Position numbers and translations under genes: made by a program. The notes below the pieces were generated by a model that had not been told where the DNA came from, searched no databases, and was given only the letters and a program-made list of their open reading frames with translations. From Flavobacterium sp. (GTDB taxonomy: Bacteria; Bacteroidota; Bacteroidia; Flavobacteriales; Flavobacteriaceae), in NCBI RefSeq assembly GCF_021151785.1, contig NZ_JAGKWP010000030.1, forward strand, positions 1 through 24,255: a DNA stretch of 24,255 bases, written 5' to 3'. Below are positions 21,855 to 24,255 of this stretch, one piece after another. Each line of letters opens with the position of its first letter. Position 1 is the stretch's first letter.

Positions 21855-23978
21855 ATGAGAAAAGATATACAACATTTAAAATTAGAAGTTGAAATTCAGA
21901 AAACAGAAATTTCTGAAAAACAAGACTTCACTACTGCAGAAGGAATTGAAGTAAAACCAATGTATTCTAAAGAAGATATTTCAAATTTAGAACACCTTGG
22001 TTTTGGTGCGGGCTTTGCACCTAATTTGCGCGGACCATATTCAACTATGTACGTTCGTCGCCCTTGGACTATCCGCCAATATGCGGGATTTTCAACTGCA
22101 GAAGAAAGTAATGCTTTCTATAGAAGAAATTTAGCTGCTGGACAAAAAGGATTATCAGTTGCTTTCGATTTAGCGACACACCGAGGTTACGACTCGGATC
22201 ACGAACGTGTTGTAGGTGACGTTGGAAAAGCTGGAGTTGCTATTGATTCGGTTGAAGATATGAAAGTCTTATTCGATCAAATTCCACTAGATGAAATGTC
22301 GGTTTCTATGACAATGAATGGTGCCGTTTTACCTATAATGGCTTTCTATATAGTAGCAGCAGAAGAACAAGGCGTTACTCCCAACTTATTATCAGGAACG
22401 ATTCAAAATGACATTTTGAAGGAATTCATGGTGCGAAATACCTACATTTATCCACCAACGCCTTCGATGAAAATCATTGCAGATATTTTTGAATACACAA
22501 GTAAAAATATGCCAAAATTCAACTCGATTTCGATATCGGGTTACCACATGCAAGAAGCAGGAGCTACGGCTGATATAGAATTAGCATACACTTTAGCTGA
22601 TGGTTTGGAGTATATCCGAACTGGTTTAGCAGCAGGAATGGATATTGACACCTTTGCTCCTCGCCTTTCATTTTTCTGGGCTATTGGAATGAATCATTTT
22701 ATGGAAATTGCTAAAATGCGTGCTGGCCGTATGCTTTGGGCAAAATTGTTAAAACAGTTCAATCCAAAAGATGAAAAATCATTGGCATTACGTACGCATT
22801 GTCAAACTTCGGGTTGGAGTTTAACAGAGCAAGATCCTTTTAACAACGTAGCTCGAACTACGATTGAAGCAGCCGCAGCAGCCTTTGGAGGAACTCAATC
22901 ATTACACACGAATGCTTTGGACGAAGCAATTGCATTACCAACCGATTTCTCGGCACGAATTGCTCGTAATACCCAAATTTTTTTACAAGAAGAAACCAAA
23001 ATCTGCAAAACGGTTGATCCTTGGGCTGGAAGTTATTATGTAGAAAGTTTAACTGCAGAAATTGCTGAAAAAGCTTGGGCTTTAATCGAAGAAGTCGAAG
23101 AATTAGGTGGTATGACTAAAGCCATTGAAGCGGGTATTCCAAAATTACGCATAGAGGAAGCTGCTGCTCGTAAGCAGGCACGTATTGACAGTGGACAAGA
23201 TATTATCGTTGGAGTAAATAAATACCGCTTAGAAAAAGAAGATCCATTACATATATTAGAAGTAGATAATCAAACCGTTCGTAAACAACAAATAGAACGT
23301 TTAGATCAAATCAAGTCTACGCGTAATAATGCAAAAGTAGCAGAATGTTTAGCAAAATTAACCGAAAGCGCTAAAAATGGTGGTGAAAATTTACTATCTT
23401 TAGCAGTAGAAGCAGCACGAAACAGAGCTACATTAGGTGAAATTAGTGATGCTTTAGAAGTAGTTTTCGGAAGATATAAAGCACAAATTAGAAGTTTTAG
23501 CGGCGTGTATAGTAAAGAAATTAAAAACGATGAAAGTTTTGAAAAAGCAAAACAATTAGCCGATGCTTTCGCGAAGAAAGAAGGGCGTCGTCCTCGTATT
23601 ATGATTGCGAAAATGGGACAAGACGGTCACGATCGTGGTGCGAAAGTAGTAGCAACAGGTTATGCCGACGTAGGTTTTGACGTAGACATTGGTCCTTTGT
23701 TCCAAACGCCACAAGAAGCTGCCAAACAAGCAGTGGAAAACGATGTACACATTTTAGGCGTTTCTTCATTAGCCGCTGGGCATAAAACATTGGTTCCTCA
23801 AGTAATTGAAGAATTAAAGAATTATGGAAGAGAAGATATTATGGTAATAGTAGGCGGTGTTATTCCCGCGCAAGATTATCAATATTTATTTGACGCTGGA
23901 GCCGTTGCTGTCTTTGGCCCTGGAACTAAGATTAGCGATGCGGCAATAACAATTTTAGAAGTTTTGATGGAAGAGTGA
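21855..23978 (+). CDS. mutB: Methylmalonyl-CoA mutase, large (catalytic) subunit
   Basis: This 707-residue adenosylcobalamin enzyme converts (R)-methylmalonyl-CoA to succinyl-CoA, the final step of propionyl-CoA assimilation. The TIM barrel (~40-540) carries substrate residues equivalent to Propionibacterium Tyr89, Arg207 and His244 at Tyr76 (TIRQYAGFS), Arg194 (FMVRNTYIYPP) and His231 (ISGYHMQEAGA), each offset by 13; these separate it from isobutyryl-CoA mutase, which has Phe and Gln at the first two. The C-terminal B12 domain (~580-707) has the lower-ligand motif GQDGHDRG with His592 and the later GVSSLAAGHKTL and GGVIPAQD. The partner subunit is just upstream. A strong terminator follows. 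Propionyl-CoA carboxylase is encoded elsewhere in the window; the epimerase is not. Confidence 0.97.
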   Translation: MRKDIQHLKLEVEIQKTEISEKQDFTTAEGIEVKPMYSKEDISNLEHLGFGAGFAPNLRGPYSTMYVRRPWTIRQYAGFSTAEESNAFYRRNLAAGQKGLSVAFDLATHRGYDSDHERVVGDVGKAGVAIDSVEDMKVLFDQIPLDEMSVSMTMNGAVLPIMAFYIVAAEEQGVTPNLLSGTIQNDILKEFMVRNTYIYPPTPSMKIIADIFEYTSKNMPKFNSISISGYHMQEAGATADIELAYTLADGLEYIRTGLAAGMDIDTFAPRLSFFWAIGMNHFMEIAKMRAGRMLWAKLLKQFNPKDEKSLALRTHCQTSGWSLTEQDPFNNVARTTIEAAAAAFGGTQSLHTNALDEAIALPTDFSARIARNTQIFLQEETKICKTVDPWAGSYYVESLTAEIAEKAWALIEEVEELGGMTKAIEAGIPKLRIEEAAARKQARIDSGQDIIVGVNKYRLEKEDPLHILEVDNQTVRKQQIERLDQIKSTRNNAKVAECLAKLTESAKNGGENLLSLAVEAARNRATLGEISDALEVVFGRYKAQIRSFSGVYSKEIKNDESFEKAKQLADAFAKKEGRRPRIMIAKMGQDGHDRGAKVVATGYADVGFDVDIGPLFQTPQEAAKQAVENDVHILGVSSLAAGHKTLVPQVIEELKNYGREDIMVIVGGVIPAQDYQYLFDAGAVAVFGPGTKISDAAITILEVLMEE

Positions 23979-24000
23979 TTAAATCAATAATTAACAAAAT

Positions 24001-24032
24001 AAAAGCTGATAAATTATTTTATCAGCTTTTTT
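24001..24032 (+). terminator. Terminator after mutB
   Basis: AAAAGCTGATAAA (24001-24013) and TTTATCAGCTTTT (24018-24030) form a 13-bp perfect stem with a 4-base loop, followed by more T. It ends the udk-divIC-mutAB transcript(s). Confidence 0.92.
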
Positions 24033-24100
24033 AGTTTGCTATATATAATAATTATACTTTAAAAAACTATTTCTTCTCCTTTACAAAAGAGTCGATATAA

Positions 24101-24135
24101 AAAAAGGATTTTAGCAAAATACTAAAATCCTTTTT
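24101..24135. terminator. Bidirectional terminator between mutB and the T9SS cargo gene
   Basis: AAAAAGGATTTTAG (24101-24114) and CTAAAATCCTTTTT (24122-24135) form a 14-bp perfect inverted repeat with a 7-base loop. The arms supply a U tract in either direction, so it mainly ends the minus-strand gene that stops at 24157. Confidence 0.88.
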
Positions 24136-24156
24136 ATTTGTGTCAATCAAAGCTTT

Positions 24157-24255
24157 TTATCTCTTTAATGAAAAATGTGCTTTAAATTGTTTTTGTTGTT
24201 CGTTTTCTATATAATCAACCGAGAACCAATAATCCGTTGAAGGTAAGTCTTGTCC
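24157..24255 (-). CDS. C-terminus of a T9SS type B (gliding motility-associated) cargo protein
   Basis: The minus strand is open from the window edge to TAA at 24157, giving 32 residues that include GQDLPSTDYWFSVDYIEN and end FKAHFSLKR. This is the end of the type B sorting domain (CHU_C, TIGR04131), whose members finish with a LPxGDYWF strand and a FkGhFxLkR end. The domain directs proteins through the type IX secretion system to the cell surface or medium. Only the sorting-domain end is in the window, so the passenger function is unknown. A strong hairpin lies 22 bases downstream. It supports assignment to gliding/T9SS-bearing Flavobacteriia. Confidence 0.85.
   Translation of the reverse strand, partial: GQDLPSTDYWFSVDYIENEQQKQFKAHFSLKR

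Noticed and set aside
23556..23790. Two overlapping minus-strand frames inside mutB
   Set aside because: They are antisense to the conserved B12-binding domain of MutB, whose motifs fully explain the sequence.
1..24255. CRISPR arrays, insertion sequences, attachment sites, phage genes
   Set aside because: Reading both strands I saw no spaced direct repeats, transposase or integrase motifs, or tRNA-end duplications next to tRNA-Pro.

Overview
The window looks like chromosome of a member of the Flavobacteriaceae (Bacteroidota), close to Flavobacterium. Supporting signs are the strongly AT-rich sequence, repeated TAnnTTTG promoter elements (the Bacteroidota -7 box) with TTG -33 boxes, a bacillithiol gene (bshC), Leu-Ala-Ser-Cys and short FG/Q-type export signals, and a type IX secretion (T9SS type B) C-terminal signal at the right edge. 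The first ~435 bases are visibly richer in G+C with different codon choice. They end in a truncated HMG-CoA lyase, so that edge is either foreign DNA or an assembly joint.

Layout. 1-435 (minus): start of an exported protein preceded by the 3' part of HMG-CoA lyase. 489-1283 (plus): a YdcH/DUF465 protein and a GyrI-like effector-binding protein. 1305-2714 (minus): a CstB-like persulfide dioxygenase-rhodanese. 2834-3250 (plus): an unknown secreted protein. 6821-3290 (minus): an operon for a three-part acyl-CoA carboxylase, most likely propionyl-CoA carboxylase (biotin carrier, biotin carboxylase, carboxyltransferase). 9116-6918 (minus): a cobalamin-type radical SAM protein with an unusual CX4CX2C motif. 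9198-11277 (plus): bshC and ndk. 12818-11340 (minus): a short-chain fatty acyl-CoA regulator (ScfR/RamB/PrpR type), divergent from the glyoxylate bypass genes aceB and aceA (13000-15939). 18283-16064 (minus): a TonB-dependent siderophore receptor with metal-box-like operators. 19099-18378 (minus): a small lipoprotein and a DUF721/DciA-like protein. 19260-19186 (minus): tRNA-Pro(UGG). 19430-23978 (plus): udk, a DivIC/FtsB-like protein, and both subunits of methylmalonyl-CoA mutase. 24255-24157 (minus): the C-terminus of a T9SS type B cargo.

The dominant theme is use of C2 and C3 acyl-CoA units. Propionyl-CoA carboxylase makes methylmalonyl-CoA, methylmalonyl-CoA mutase turns it into succinyl-CoA, and the glyoxylate bypass spares acetyl-CoA carbon. 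Methylmalonyl-CoA epimerase is not in the window. The ScfR regulator sits where it can read acyl-CoA status. It has exactly four cysteines arranged like a metal or Fe-S site. Its shared promoter region holds a perfect palindrome and repeated TTTTTGCGAA half-sites, and a related TTTTTGCG plus palindrome lies in front of the carboxylase operon. A second theme is low-molecular-weight thiol chemistry (bshC and the CstB-like protein).

No CRISPR array, insertion sequence, prophage or complete rRNA is visible. I did not find an entirely new system. The best candidates for new biology are the ScfR regulatory circuit, the atypical radical SAM protein, and the structured spacer upstream of the mutase genes. 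No gene-free stretch exceeds 300 bases.
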